Below, piece after piece: positions 33,515 to 42,434 of a stretch of 64,000 nt of DNA (position 1 is its first letter; each line of letters begins with the position of its first letter). This DNA comes from Candidatus Villigracilis proximus (lineage in GTDB: Bacteria; Chloroflexota; Anaerolineae; Anaerolineales; Villigracilaceae): the NCBI GenBank assembly GCA_016715195.1, contig JADKBB010000011.1, positions 94,411 through 158,410 of the forward strand, in the 5' to 3' direction. A model generated the notes under the pieces. It did no database searches, was not told the origin of the DNA, and saw only the letters and a program-made list of their open reading frames with translations. The position numbers and the translations under genes were made by a program.

Positions 33515-34588
33515 ATGACCGTGCTCCCCCTTAACCAGATCCTGCAAGGCAATTGCATCGAGATTCTCAAGTCGCTGCCTGAGAACTCGGTGGATTTGGT
33601 ATTTGCCGATCCGCCTTATAATTTACAGTTGCAAAATGACCTGTTCCGCCCTGACTTAAGCAAGGTGGATGCGGTCAACAACAAATGGGACAAATTCAGC
33701 AGTTTCGCAGAGTATGACCTTTTCACTCGCGAGTGGCTATCCGCAACCATGCGGGTATTGAAAGAGACGGGCACGATCTGGGTCATCGGGTCGTATCATA
33801 ATATTTTTCGAGTGGGCGCGATCATGCAGGATCTAGATTACTGGATTCTGAATGACATCATCTGGCTCAAGACCAATCCTATGCCGAATTTTCGCGGTGT
33901 GCGATTCACAAATGCGCATGAGACGATGATCTGGGCGCAAAAGAAAAAAGGCGCACACTATACCTTCAATCATCATTCAATGAAAGCATTAAATGATGAC
34001 TTGCAAATGCGGTCTGACTGGATACTTCCGCTGGCGACCGGCAAAGAGAGAATCAAGTCTAATGGGCTGAAGGCGCACCCAACGCAGAAGCCTGAGTCAT
34101 TGCTGTATCGGGTGATCATGTCGAGCAGTAATATTGGAGATGTGATTCTCGATCCGTTCTTTGGGAGCGGGACAACAGGCGCGGTTGCAAAAAAATTAGG
34201 ACGAAAATATATTGGCATTGAGCGTGACAAGAAATATGTGCAGGTCGCGCAGAAGCGCATTGACGCGGTTAAGAAGTCACCTGATGAGGCGCTGACTCTG
34301 CCCGAAAAGCGGAATCAGGCCCGGGTGCGGTTTGGCGCGCTGCTTGAGGCGGGGCTTTTGTCTCCGGGGCAGAAACTGTACTTTAAGGAAGATAAATCCA
34401 TTCGCGTTGTAATTCTATCGAATGCGCATTTAAAATATAAAGAGCAAGAGGGGTCGATCCATTCACTGGCGAAGGCGCTGGCAGGCGGGGCCGTGAATGG
34501 CTGGGATATGTGGTTGTATAAGGAAGATGGCAAGTTGAAAGTGATCGATGAATTGAGAGAAAAGATAAGGATGAAGGATAAAGGATGA
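33515..34588 (+). CDS. CcrM-like adenine-N6 DNA methyltransferase (beta class, RAMA tail)
   Basis: 357 residues from the ATG at 33515. The beta-class order is seen: catalytic DPPYN (32-36) first, then the TRD-like middle with FRGVRFTNAHETMIWA and HPTQKPESLLYRVI, then the SAM-binding DPFFGSGTT (D213 to T221). Residues about 265-345 form a C-terminal domain (RFGALLEAGLL, GWDMWLYK) like the RAMA domain of CcrM, which methylates GANTC. No restriction endonuclease is next to it, so it looks like an orphan regulator or a solitary methylase. The recognition site is inferred, not shown. The last codons come from a short direct repeat. Confidence 0.88.
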   Translation: MTVLPLNQILQGNCIEILKSLPENSVDLVFADPPYNLQLQNDLFRPDLSKVDAVNNKWDKFSSFAEYDLFTREWLSATMRVLKETGTIWVIGSYHNIFRVGAIMQDLDYWILNDIIWLKTNPMPNFRGVRFTNAHETMIWAQKKKGAHYTFNHHSMKALNDDLQMRSDWILPLATGKERIKSNGLKAHPTQKPESLLYRVIMSSSNIGDVILDPFFGSGTTGAVAKKLGRKYIGIERDKKYVQVAQKRIDAVKKSPDEALTLPEKRNQARVRFGALLEAGLLSPGQKLYFKEDKSIRVVILSNAHLKYKEQEGSIHSLAKALAGGAVNGWDMWLYKEDGKLKVIDELREKIRMKDKG

Positions 34589-34627
34589 AGGATGAATATC
34601 AGACCTTCGACCTTTGACTTTCGACCT
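34567..34627 (+). repeat. Short direct repeat AAGGATGA and GACCTTCGACC units
   Basis: AAGGATGAAGGATA and AAGGATGAAGGATG stand in tandem and include the methyltransferase stop codon. They are followed by the units GACCTTCGACC, TTTGACTTTCGACC, which match one arm of the inverted repeat at 37573-37633. Confidence 0.5.
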
Positions 34628-34650
34628 AGGAAAAACGCACAGGAGAAAAA

Positions 34651-37563
34651 ATGTCCAAATCATTTAATTTAGTTGAAGAAAAAAATATTCCCGAGTTGAA
34701 TTCGGTGGCGCGGTTGTATGTGCATAAGCGCACGGGCGCACGTTTGCTTTCGGTGATCAATGACGATGAAAATAAAGTCTTTGGGATCAACTTTCGCACC
34801 ATCCCAAAAGACTCAACCGGTGTGGCGCATATTCTTGAACATTCGGTTTTAAATGGCTCTGAAAAATATCCAGTGAAAGAACCATTCGTGGAATTACTTA
34901 AAGGTTCACTGGCAACTTTTGTAAATGCGTTTACATTCCCCGATAAAACCTGCTATCCCGTTGCCAGCCAGAACGTGCAGGATTTTTATAATTTGATCGA
35001 TGTATATGTGGATGCAGTTTTGCACCCGTTGATGAGCGAGCAGACATTGATGCAGGAAGGCTGGCATTATGAAATTGGTGATGTGTCAGAACCGCTGACT
35101 TACAAAGGTGTGGTCTTCAACGAAATGAAAGGCGCGTACTCGTCACCGGACGGCGTGCTTGAAACACGGATTATCGAATCACTTTTCCCCAAGCACATCT
35201 ACGGCGTGGACTCTGGCGGCGACCCGCGTTATATCCCTGACCTCACGTACGCGAATTTCAAAGCCTTCCACGAAACATATTATCACCCATCGAATTCATT
35301 CATTTATTTTTATGGAAATGATGACCCCGATCAGCGCCTGAAATTAATGGAAGCGTATCTTAAACCGTACAAGAAACAAAAAGTTAAATCAGCAGTGCCG
35401 CTTGCCAAACCGTTCAAACGCGCCAAGAAAGTTGAATATGCTTATGATGCCGGTAACGATGAAGATATTGAAAAGAAGAATTATCTGACCGTCAACTGGG
35501 TGCTGCCTGCAACCACTGAACCGGTCTTGAATTTAAGTTTGCGAATTCTTGGTTACATTTTGATCGGCACGCCCGCTTCGCCGTTGAAAAAAGCATTGCT
35601 TGATTCAGGTCTCGGCGAAGATCTGGCCGGTGTTGGGCTTGAGACGGAACTGCGTCAGATCATTTTTTCAACCGGCTTAAAAGGCACACGCGCCCGCAGC
35701 GCAAAGAAGATCGAGAAATTAATTCTCGACACCCTCGAAACTCTCGTCCGTGATGGCATTGACCCTGATATGGTCGCCGCCGCGCTCAACACCACCGAGT
35801 TCCGTCTGCGCGAAAATAACACAGGTTCCTATCCGCGCGGAATTGCGCTCATGCGCCGTGTCTTGACCACATGGATCTACGATGACGAAGATGTGTTCAA
35901 ACTGCTTGGGTTTGAATCTTCGCTCAATGAAATTAAAACTCAACTCGCAACCGATGCACGTTATTTTGAAAAATTGATCAAGACTCACCTGCTGGACAAT
36001 CCGCACCGTACGACGTTGCGCCTCACCCCCGACCCCGAGCTTGCCCGCCGTTTCGACGAAGATGAGAAAGCCCGACTGGCCGCCATCCGCGAGTCGATGA
36101 GCGAAAGTCAGATCGCGCAACTGGTTGAAGATACAAAGAAACTCAAGATCAGGCAGGAAACACCAGATACCGCCGAAGCGCTGGCAACTCTTCCATTTTT
36201 GAAATTACAGGATTTGGACAGAGAAAATAAGACTCTTCCGATTGAGAAAATACAGATTCAGGAAACACCTGTGCTGTATCATGACCTGTTCACGAACGGC
36301 ATTGTTTATCTTGACCTCGGCTTTGACCTGCACACACTCCCAACCGAATTATTCCCGTTGACAGAGATCTTTGCCCGCGCCCTTTTGGAAATGGGCACAG
36401 ACAAGGAAGATTACGTCAAACTCTCCCAGCGGATCGGTAAAAGCACAGGCGGAATCTACGGCAACGCGGTCAGTACCACGGTCCGCGGGACGAAGGAAAA
36501 CGTCAGCAAGTTATTCATGCGCGGCAAAGCCACCATGAGCCAGTCGCATGAGTTGTTGAATATCCTCAAAGATATTCTGCTTAATACAAACTTTGACAAC
36601 CGCGAACGCCTCAAGCAGATCGTGCTTGAAGAAAAATCAGGCCTTGAATCCTCCCTCATCCCCAGCGGACATATCTACGCCAACCAGAGAGTCCGTGCTC
36701 AATTTGGCGGCGCGGGCTGGGTCAACGACCAGATGAGCGGAATTGGTCATCTCTTTGCCTTGCGCGAACTCGCCAATGACATTGATAAAAAATGGCCGAA
36801 GGTCTTAAAGAAATTTGAAGACATGCGCAGCGCATTGATCAACAGCGGCTCATTGATCTGCAATGTGACTCTCGATGCCGCAAACTGGAAAACCTTCAGA
36901 CCACATTTTGAGAATTTCATTTTTGCCCTGCCAGAAAAGAGCGCCGAACTTTCAGCGTTCAACGCCGAAGCAGTAGTTCAAAAGGAAGGTCTGACCATTC
37001 CGGCTCAGGTCAACTATGTGGCGAAGGCCGCGAATCTATATGATCTCGGTTATGAATTCGATGCGTCGGCAGAAGTGATCACAGGTTACTTACGCATGAC
37101 TCACCTGTGGGAAAAAATCCGCGTGCAGGGCGGCGCGTATGGCGGCTTCTGTGTCTTCGACAGCAACTCGGGCGTGTTCTCCTTCCTTTCGTATCGTGAC
37201 CCCAATCTCGATTCAACGCTTGAAAATTACGATAGCTCCGCCGGCTTCCTGAAGAATCTCGATGCCTCCTCTTTGAACGACAACGAGTTGACCAAGGCCA
37301 TCATCGGCGCCATCGGTGACCGTGACGGTTATCAACTGCCCGACGCCAAAGGCTACACATCCATGATGCGTTATCTCACTGGCCGCACCGATGAAATGCT
37401 GCAAAAAGAACGCGAGCAAATTCTCTCAACCAACGGCGAGGACTTTATCTCCTTCGGTGAAGTATTGGAGAAAGCCGCAAAATCTGAAGCGGTGGCCGTC
37501 ATCGGTTCACAGGCTGCAATTGAAGGCGCGAAAGCCGGTTTGAAAGTGACGAAAGTTCTATAA
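34651..37563 (+). CDS. M16C zinc metallopeptidase (presequence protease-like)
   Basis: 970 residues, the size of one-chain M16C enzymes with four homologous domains forming a closed chamber. The inverted zinc motif H60-I-L-E63-H64 is followed by the third ligand E158 in VVFNEMKG, 94 residues on as in PreP. The substrate-contact region GSLATFVNAFTFPDKTCYPVAS and the C-terminal RVQGGAYGGF (Arg/Tyr of the active site) are intact. It would degrade short unstructured peptides in the cytosol; no signal peptide is present. AGGAGAAAA precedes the ATG. It lies between the two hydroxylase subunits but has no obvious link to them. Confidence 0.92.
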   Translation: MSKSFNLVEEKNIPELNSVARLYVHKRTGARLLSVINDDENKVFGINFRTIPKDSTGVAHILEHSVLNGSEKYPVKEPFVELLKGSLATFVNAFTFPDKTCYPVASQNVQDFYNLIDVYVDAVLHPLMSEQTLMQEGWHYEIGDVSEPLTYKGVVFNEMKGAYSSPDGVLETRIIESLFPKHIYGVDSGGDPRYIPDLTYANFKAFHETYYHPSNSFIYFYGNDDPDQRLKLMEAYLKPYKKQKVKSAVPLAKPFKRAKKVEYAYDAGNDEDIEKKNYLTVNWVLPATTEPVLNLSLRILGYILIGTPASPLKKALLDSGLGEDLAGVGLETELRQIIFSTGLKGTRARSAKKIEKLILDTLETLVRDGIDPDMVAAALNTTEFRLRENNTGSYPRGIALMRRVLTTWIYDDEDVFKLLGFESSLNEIKTQLATDARYFEKLIKTHLLDNPHRTTLRLTPDPELARRFDEDEKARLAAIRESMSESQIAQLVEDTKKLKIRQETPDTAEALATLPFLKLQDLDRENKTLPIEKIQIQETPVLYHDLFTNGIVYLDLGFDLHTLPTELFPLTEIFARALLEMGTDKEDYVKLSQRIGKSTGGIYGNAVSTTVRGTKENVSKLFMRGKATMSQSHELLNILKDILLNTNFDNRERLKQIVLEEKSGLESSLIPSGHIYANQRVRAQFGGAGWVNDQMSGIGHLFALRELANDIDKKWPKVLKKFEDMRSALINSGSLICNVTLDAANWKTFRPHFENFIFALPEKSAELSAFNAEAVVQKEGLTIPAQVNYVAKAANLYDLGYEFDASAEVITGYLRMTHLWEKIRVQGGAYGGFCVFDSNSGVFSFLSYRDPNLDSTLENYDSSAGFLKNLDASSLNDNELTKAIIGAIGDRDGYQLPDAKGYTSMMRYLTGRTDEMLQKEREQILSTNGEDFISFGEVLEKAAKSEAVAVIGSQAAIEGAKAGLKVTKVL

Positions 37564-37572
37564 CAAAAAGAT

Positions 37573-37633
37573 GTCAAAAGTCGAGGGTCAAAAGTCAAAA
37601 CCTGACTCCGACCTTCGACTTTTGACCTTCGAC
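37573..37633. repeat. Periodic inverted repeat, GTCAAAAGTCGA family
   Basis: GTCAAAAGTCGAGGGTCAAA at the left is matched by ACTTTTGACCTTCGAC at the right with few mismatches; both arms are made of about 10-base GTCAAAA/GTCGAAG units. It fills the 84-base gap before the hydroxylase gene; a degenerate arm is at 34601-34627. Confidence 0.65.
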
Positions 37634-37647
37634 GATTAAGGAGCAAC

Positions 37648-40638
37648 ATGAACATCACCCTAAAAATCAACGGCACAGATCACAACATTGACACCGCCCC
37701 ATCCACCACGCTGCTCACCGCCCTGCGCGGACTTGGCTTCCACGGTGTGAAGTTTGGCGATGAAGGCGGGCTCTCAGGTTCAGACACGGTTTTGCTTGAA
37801 GGCCGTCCCGTCAACGCGGGGTCATTGCTTGCCGCGCAGGCCGAAGGTCACGCCGTCGCCACGATCGAAGCTCTCGGCGAGCACCCAGAACAAGGCTGGA
37901 AAACGACCGATGGTTTACATCCGCTGCAAAAGGCTTTCGTCGAAACCGGCGCGATCCAATGCGGTTACTGCACGCCGGCGCAAATCCTCGCCGCGAAATC
38001 TTTGCTTGAGAAGAATCCAAATCCCAGCGAGGCGGAAGTCCGCGAGGCGATTTCGGGTGTGCTCTGTCGCTGCACCGGTTATCTCAAACCTGTGCAGGCC
38101 GTCTTGAAAGCCGCTGCGGAAATTAGGGGCGATACGCCGCTGGATTGGAATTCCATCAACTGGGATTTCGGAACGCCCAAAGATGACTCTCCTCAACATG
38201 ACGCCCCCGCATCAAACCTGACCGGTGTGCAGGTTCGGCCAAAAGTAGTTTTAGCTCCCGAATCGAAAACCTGGCAAACAGTCGGCAAACCCGAAATCAA
38301 AGTGGACGCCGTAAAACTCGTGCAAGGCAAACCAGCCTTCACCGCTGATTTTGAAAAACGCGGATTGTTGCACGCCAAAGTTTTACATTCACCACACGCA
38401 CACGCACTCATCAAAAAAATTGACACCAGCAAAGCCAAAGCGCTCGAAGGTGTGGCCGCCGTATTAACATGGAAAGATATTCCACGTGTTGTATATTCCA
38501 CCGCCGGACAGTCAGACCCGATCCCCGGTCCGTTGGATACATTTTCGCTTGATAACAAAGTGAGATTTGTCGGTGACCGCGTGGCCTTTGTCGCCGCAGA
38601 GACCGCAGAAATTGCAGAAAAAGCTCTCGCGCTGATCGAAGTGGATTACGAAATCCTGCCCGCAATTTTAGACTCACGTGAATCCATGACAAGCTCAGTC
38701 CGCATTCATGATGAACCCGAGTATGTAAATTTTGCAGATTCAAATCCCGCAAAAAATCTGGCGGCAGAAATCCGCATTGACATTGGCGATGTGGAAAAAG
38801 GATTCGCCGAAGCAGATATTGTCTTTGAAGCATTTTACGAAGTACCCAAAGTACAACAGGCGCATATTGAACCGCATGTCGTCGTCACCTATTGGGACGA
38901 AGATGACCGCCTCGTGATTCGCACCTCCACACAAGTTCCGTTCCACGTGCGCAGAATGATGGCGCCCGTGCTGGGACTGCCCGTGAAAAGAATCCGCGTG
39001 ATCAAACCGCGCATCGGCGGCGGCTTCGGCGGCAAACAGGAAGTATTGATGGAAGATGTAGCCGCACATTTGACGATTGCCACAAAACAGCCTGTAATGT
39101 ACGAATACACCCGCGAAGAGGAATTCATCGCCGCGCGTTCACGTCACCCAATGCGTATCAAAATGAAGACCGGCGTAAAGAAAGACGGCACGATCACAGC
39201 CAACGAAATGTACGCGCTTTCAGATACAGGCGCCAACGGCGCGCACGCATTGACCGTCACCGGCAACACCGGTCACAAGGCAATGGCTTTATATGTTGGC
39301 GATGGCGAATATCGCAAAGCGCCAAATATCCGCTTTTATGCAGATATTGTTTACACCAACACCCCGCCCGCTGGAGCATTCCGTGGTTACGGCGTGCCGC
39401 AAGGCTACTGGCCGCTGGACCGTCACATGGAAAAGATCGCCCGCGCCATGGGACTCGACCCAATTGACTTCCGCTTGAAGAACGCCATTCACGCTGGTGA
39501 ATATCATCCATTTTCAGTAGCCTGGAATGAAGGCAGAGAGCCACGCCCGGAGATCATCCACACCGTTGGGCTTGAGCAATGTGTAGCACAAGGCCGCGCC
39601 GCAATCGGCTGGGACGATAAGTTTGGGAATGAGGAATGGCGTTCTTTCTCTCTTTCATCTTTCGATAACAAGGAAAGAGGAAAGAAGAAAGAAGGTAAGT
39701 TACGCCGTGGGATTGGCGTTGCCATGGTGATGCAAGGCACAGCCATTCCGTATCTCGATATGGGCGGCGCTTCGATCAAGATGAATGACGATGGTTCGTT
39801 TAATTTATTAGTGGGCGCAACCGATCTGGGCACCGGCTCAGATACCGTCCTCGCACAAATGGCCGCGGAAGTTTTGGGCGTGCCGCTTGAAGATATGATC
39901 TGCTATTCATCTGATACAGATTTCACGCCATTTGATAAAGGCGCGTATGCTTCTTCCACAACGTATATTTCCGGCACGGCGGCTGTCAACGCGGCCAAGA
40001 TCGTCGCGGAGAGGATCAGAGTCCGCGCGGCGATGATGCTTAACCTTGATAAGCACGAAGATATCAAACTGGAAAATCGTCAGGCCATTGCCCCCGATGG
40101 AAGATCAGTATCCATGACCGAGATCGCATTGGATTCACTGCACAAGAACAATCAGGAACAGATCATGGGCGTGGCGAGTTATGTCTCACCTGTGTCACCG
40201 CCGCCCTTCGCGGCACAGTTCGCAGAAGTCACCGTCGATGTGGAAACTGGTCAGGTCACAGTGGACAGGCTTGTGATGGCGGTTGATTCGGGCATTATCA
40301 TTAATCCGCTCACTGCTTCAGGTCAGATCGAAGGCGGGATGACTCAGGCCCTCGGATATGCCGTCTGCGAAGAGATGCGCTACGACGACAAAGGCCGCGC
40401 CATCGAACGCGACTTTGACCGGTATCACATCTTCCGCGCTGACGAGATGCCGGAGCTGGAAACAATTTTCGTTGAGACGTTTGAACCGAGTCATCCATTT
40501 GGCGTGAAAGCCGTGGCCGAAATCCCAATGGACGGCGTTGCACCGGCAGTCGGCAACGCTATTCTCGATGCAGTCGGCATCAACGTGGATGATAACCCTG
40601 TCACTCCTGAAAAAGTGTGGCGCGCCCTCCAAAAATAA
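37648..40638 (+). CDS. Fused [2Fe-2S]/molybdopterin hydroxylase (xanthine dehydrogenase family) lacking the plant-type cluster
   Basis: 996 residues. The N-terminal 150 are the FeS subunit, fused to the large Mo subunit (about 190-996). The helical [2Fe-2S] cluster is complete: C105-x2-C108 and C140-x-C142. The preceding plant-type ferredoxin domain has the right length and flanks but no cysteine at all before residue 105; where GCxxGxCGxC is expected it has GDEGGLSGSDTV. The Mo part keeps GGGFGGKQE, the FRGYG loop and the catalytic Glu E958 in GVKAVAEIP. It should hydroxylate a purine, aldehyde or other aromatic heterocycle. Partner FAD protein: 32019-32810; maturation: XdhC at 44787. Substrate unknown. 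Confidence 0.92.
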   Translation: MNITLKINGTDHNIDTAPSTTLLTALRGLGFHGVKFGDEGGLSGSDTVLLEGRPVNAGSLLAAQAEGHAVATIEALGEHPEQGWKTTDGLHPLQKAFVETGAIQCGYCTPAQILAAKSLLEKNPNPSEAEVREAISGVLCRCTGYLKPVQAVLKAAAEIRGDTPLDWNSINWDFGTPKDDSPQHDAPASNLTGVQVRPKVVLAPESKTWQTVGKPEIKVDAVKLVQGKPAFTADFEKRGLLHAKVLHSPHAHALIKKIDTSKAKALEGVAAVLTWKDIPRVVYSTAGQSDPIPGPLDTFSLDNKVRFVGDRVAFVAAETAEIAEKALALIEVDYEILPAILDSRESMTSSVRIHDEPEYVNFADSNPAKNLAAEIRIDIGDVEKGFAEADIVFEAFYEVPKVQQAHIEPHVVVTYWDEDDRLVIRTSTQVPFHVRRMMAPVLGLPVKRIRVIKPRIGGGFGGKQEVLMEDVAAHLTIATKQPVMYEYTREEEFIAARSRHPMRIKMKTGVKKDGTITANEMYALSDTGANGAHALTVTGNTGHKAMALYVGDGEYRKAPNIRFYADIVYTNTPPAGAFRGYGVPQGYWPLDRHMEKIARAMGLDPIDFRLKNAIHAGEYHPFSVAWNEGREPRPEIIHTVGLEQCVAQGRAAIGWDDKFGNEEWRSFSLSSFDNKERGKKKEGKLRRGIGVAMVMQGTAIPYLDMGGASIKMNDDGSFNLLVGATDLGTGSDTVLAQMAAEVLGVPLEDMICYSSDTDFTPFDKGAYASSTTYISGTAAVNAAKIVAERIRVRAAMMLNLDKHEDIKLENRQAIAPDGRSVSMTEIALDSLHKNNQEQIMGVASYVSPVSPPPFAAQFAEVTVDVETGQVTVDRLVMAVDSGIIINPLTASGQIEGGMTQALGYAVCEEMRYDDKGRAIERDFDRYHIFRADEMPELETIFVETFEPSHPFGVKAVAEIPMDGVAPAVGNAILDAVGINVDDNPVTPEKVWRALQK

Positions 40639-40643
40639 AGACG

Positions 40644-40686
40644 AAATCAGTGACAGCCACTTCTTAAATGGCTGTCACTGATTTTT
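40644..40686 (+). terminator. Strong terminator after the Mo hydroxylase
   Basis: 16-bp perfect stem AAATCAGTGACAGCCA (40644-40659) with 40669-40684, 9-base loop, ending in a T5 run. Confidence 0.88.
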
Positions 40687-40715
40687 CACTGAGGCAGGTA
40701 AAATAGAGTCTCGAC

Positions 40716-42386
40716 ATGACCCGCGGCGAACTTATCTATCTCATTCCATATTTTGCAGCCCTTGCGCTCTCGCTTGGCGTTTTATTTTACGCATGGAACA
40801 GACACAGCGCGCAAGGGGCGGTTGCGTTTTCATGGTATATGATCGGACAGGTGCTGTGGATTGTGAGCTTTATCCTGGGGCTTATCAGCTCAGACATTTC
40901 CACCAAGCTATTTTTAGACAGTCTGCAATGGTTTGCTTATATTATTATCGGCATAACACTGCCAATTTTTGTAATTCAATATACAGAACACAAACTGCGC
41001 AGCTCAAAGTTGTTCTTTAGGATATTGCTCATTGCACCGACTTTCTTATGTGGAGCATTGATTGGCAACATTTTTTTTGACTGGATACATCAAGCTCCAA
41101 AGATCATCCCGCTGACATATTTCTCTCAACTAACATATGACAGCACGCCAATCATATATGGCTATGCTGTATACATATACATCCTGAGCGTATGGATGTT
41201 ATATCTGCTAATACGGCGCATTATTCAACATCACAACTTTTACCGGATACAAACACTACTTATCACAGCCGGACTTTTTTTCTCTGTTTTTGGCACAATT
41301 CTGCCGCTGTTGGATATTCGCATCTTTCCGCAATATGCCTCAACTCCATTTACTGGCGCAATTGGAAACCTGATCATGTTTTGGGGATTTTTCCGTTTTC
41401 GTATTTTCGAAATCACCCCCATCGGACGCGATAAGGTTTTTGAAGCCATGGTTGAACCCGTGGTCATTCTGGATAATAAAAATATGATCGTGGATGCAAA
41501 CACATCCATGCTTGCCCTGCTTGGAAAAAATTCAGATGATGTTATTGGCGAGTCAGCCAAAGAAATATTCGCGGATTTCCCAATTCCAATCAAACAATAT
41601 ACACAGGTCTCCTACGCACGCGCCGAAGCCACCTTTGTTGTTGGCGGCGTTAACGTCTACTACGAGTTAACCGTTTGGCCGCTTTACGATGAGCGCAAAG
41701 AAATGACAGGCCGCATCTACATTTCGCACGACATCACCGCCCAAAAGGAACTCGAACGCGAACTGCGCAAACTCAACTCAGAATTGGAAGACCGCGTCCG
41801 CGCCCGCACCTGGGAGCTGGCAGAAGCCTACGACACAACCCTGGAAGGCTGGGCGCGCGCGCTCGAACTGCGAGATAAGGAAACAGAAGGTCATTCACGC
41901 CGTGTCACTGAAATCACATTAAAGATTGCCTATGCCATGAACATTTCGGAAGAAGACCTGGAACATATCCGCCGCGGCGCAATTTTGCACGATATCGGAA
42001 AAATGAGCATCCCGGACGAGATCCTGCATAAGCCCGGCAAACTAACAAACGAGGAACGCGAAATTATCAAGGAACATCCTGATACCGCCTACAAACTACT
42101 CTCTCCGATCCCGTTCCTGAAAAAAGCACTGGAGATTCCGTATTCGCACCACGAAAAATGGGACGGCACCGGCTATCCGCAGGGCTTGAAAGGAAACGAC
42201 ATTCCCCTCGCAGCACGCATATTTGCCGTCGCGGATGTCTGGGATGCGCTTGGCTCAAACCGCTCATACAATCAAGCCTGGCCGCGCGAAAAAATAATCG
42301 AGTACTTTGTTGAAGAATCAGGCAAACACTTTGACCCGGTCATCATTAATATATTTTTACGACTGATCGAAAAAGGCGAGATATAA
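40716..42386 (+). CDS. Membrane HD-GYP cyclic-di-GMP phosphodiesterase with 7TM head and PAS
   Basis: 556 residues. Seven N-terminal helices (about 1-225) of the same HisKA_7TM type as the kinase at 875, joined by EITPIGRDKVFEAM to a PAS domain (about 240-345), a coiled coil, and a C-terminal HD-GYP domain. The HD pair is H425-D426 in LHDIGKM and the signature HHEKWDGTGYPQGLKG contains G486-Y487-P488. It should hydrolyse cyclic di-GMP at the inner face of the membrane. A TAAAAT box ends 11 bases before the ATG. The linker and HD-GYP domain are closely related to those of the GAF/HD-GYP protein at 61195. Confidence 0.9.
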   Translation: MTRGELIYLIPYFAALALSLGVLFYAWNRHSAQGAVAFSWYMIGQVLWIVSFILGLISSDISTKLFLDSLQWFAYIIIGITLPIFVIQYTEHKLRSSKLFFRILLIAPTFLCGALIGNIFFDWIHQAPKIIPLTYFSQLTYDSTPIIYGYAVYIYILSVWMLYLLIRRIIQHHNFYRIQTLLITAGLFFSVFGTILPLLDIRIFPQYASTPFTGAIGNLIMFWGFFRFRIFEITPIGRDKVFEAMVEPVVILDNKNMIVDANTSMLALLGKNSDDVIGESAKEIFADFPIPIKQYTQVSYARAEATFVVGGVNVYYELTVWPLYDERKEMTGRIYISHDITAQKELERELRKLNSELEDRVRARTWELAEAYDTTLEGWARALELRDKETEGHSRRVTEITLKIAYAMNISEEDLEHIRRGAILHDIGKMSIPDEILHKPGKLTNEEREIIKEHPDTAYKLLSPIPFLKKALEIPYSHHEKWDGTGYPQGLKGNDIPLAARIFAVADVWDALGSNRSYNQAWPREKIIEYFVEESGKHFDPVIINIFLRLIEKGEI

Positions 42387-42434
42387 TTCAACACAATAAA
42401 TTATTGTAAATTTCACTCTGAACTGGAAAATAAA

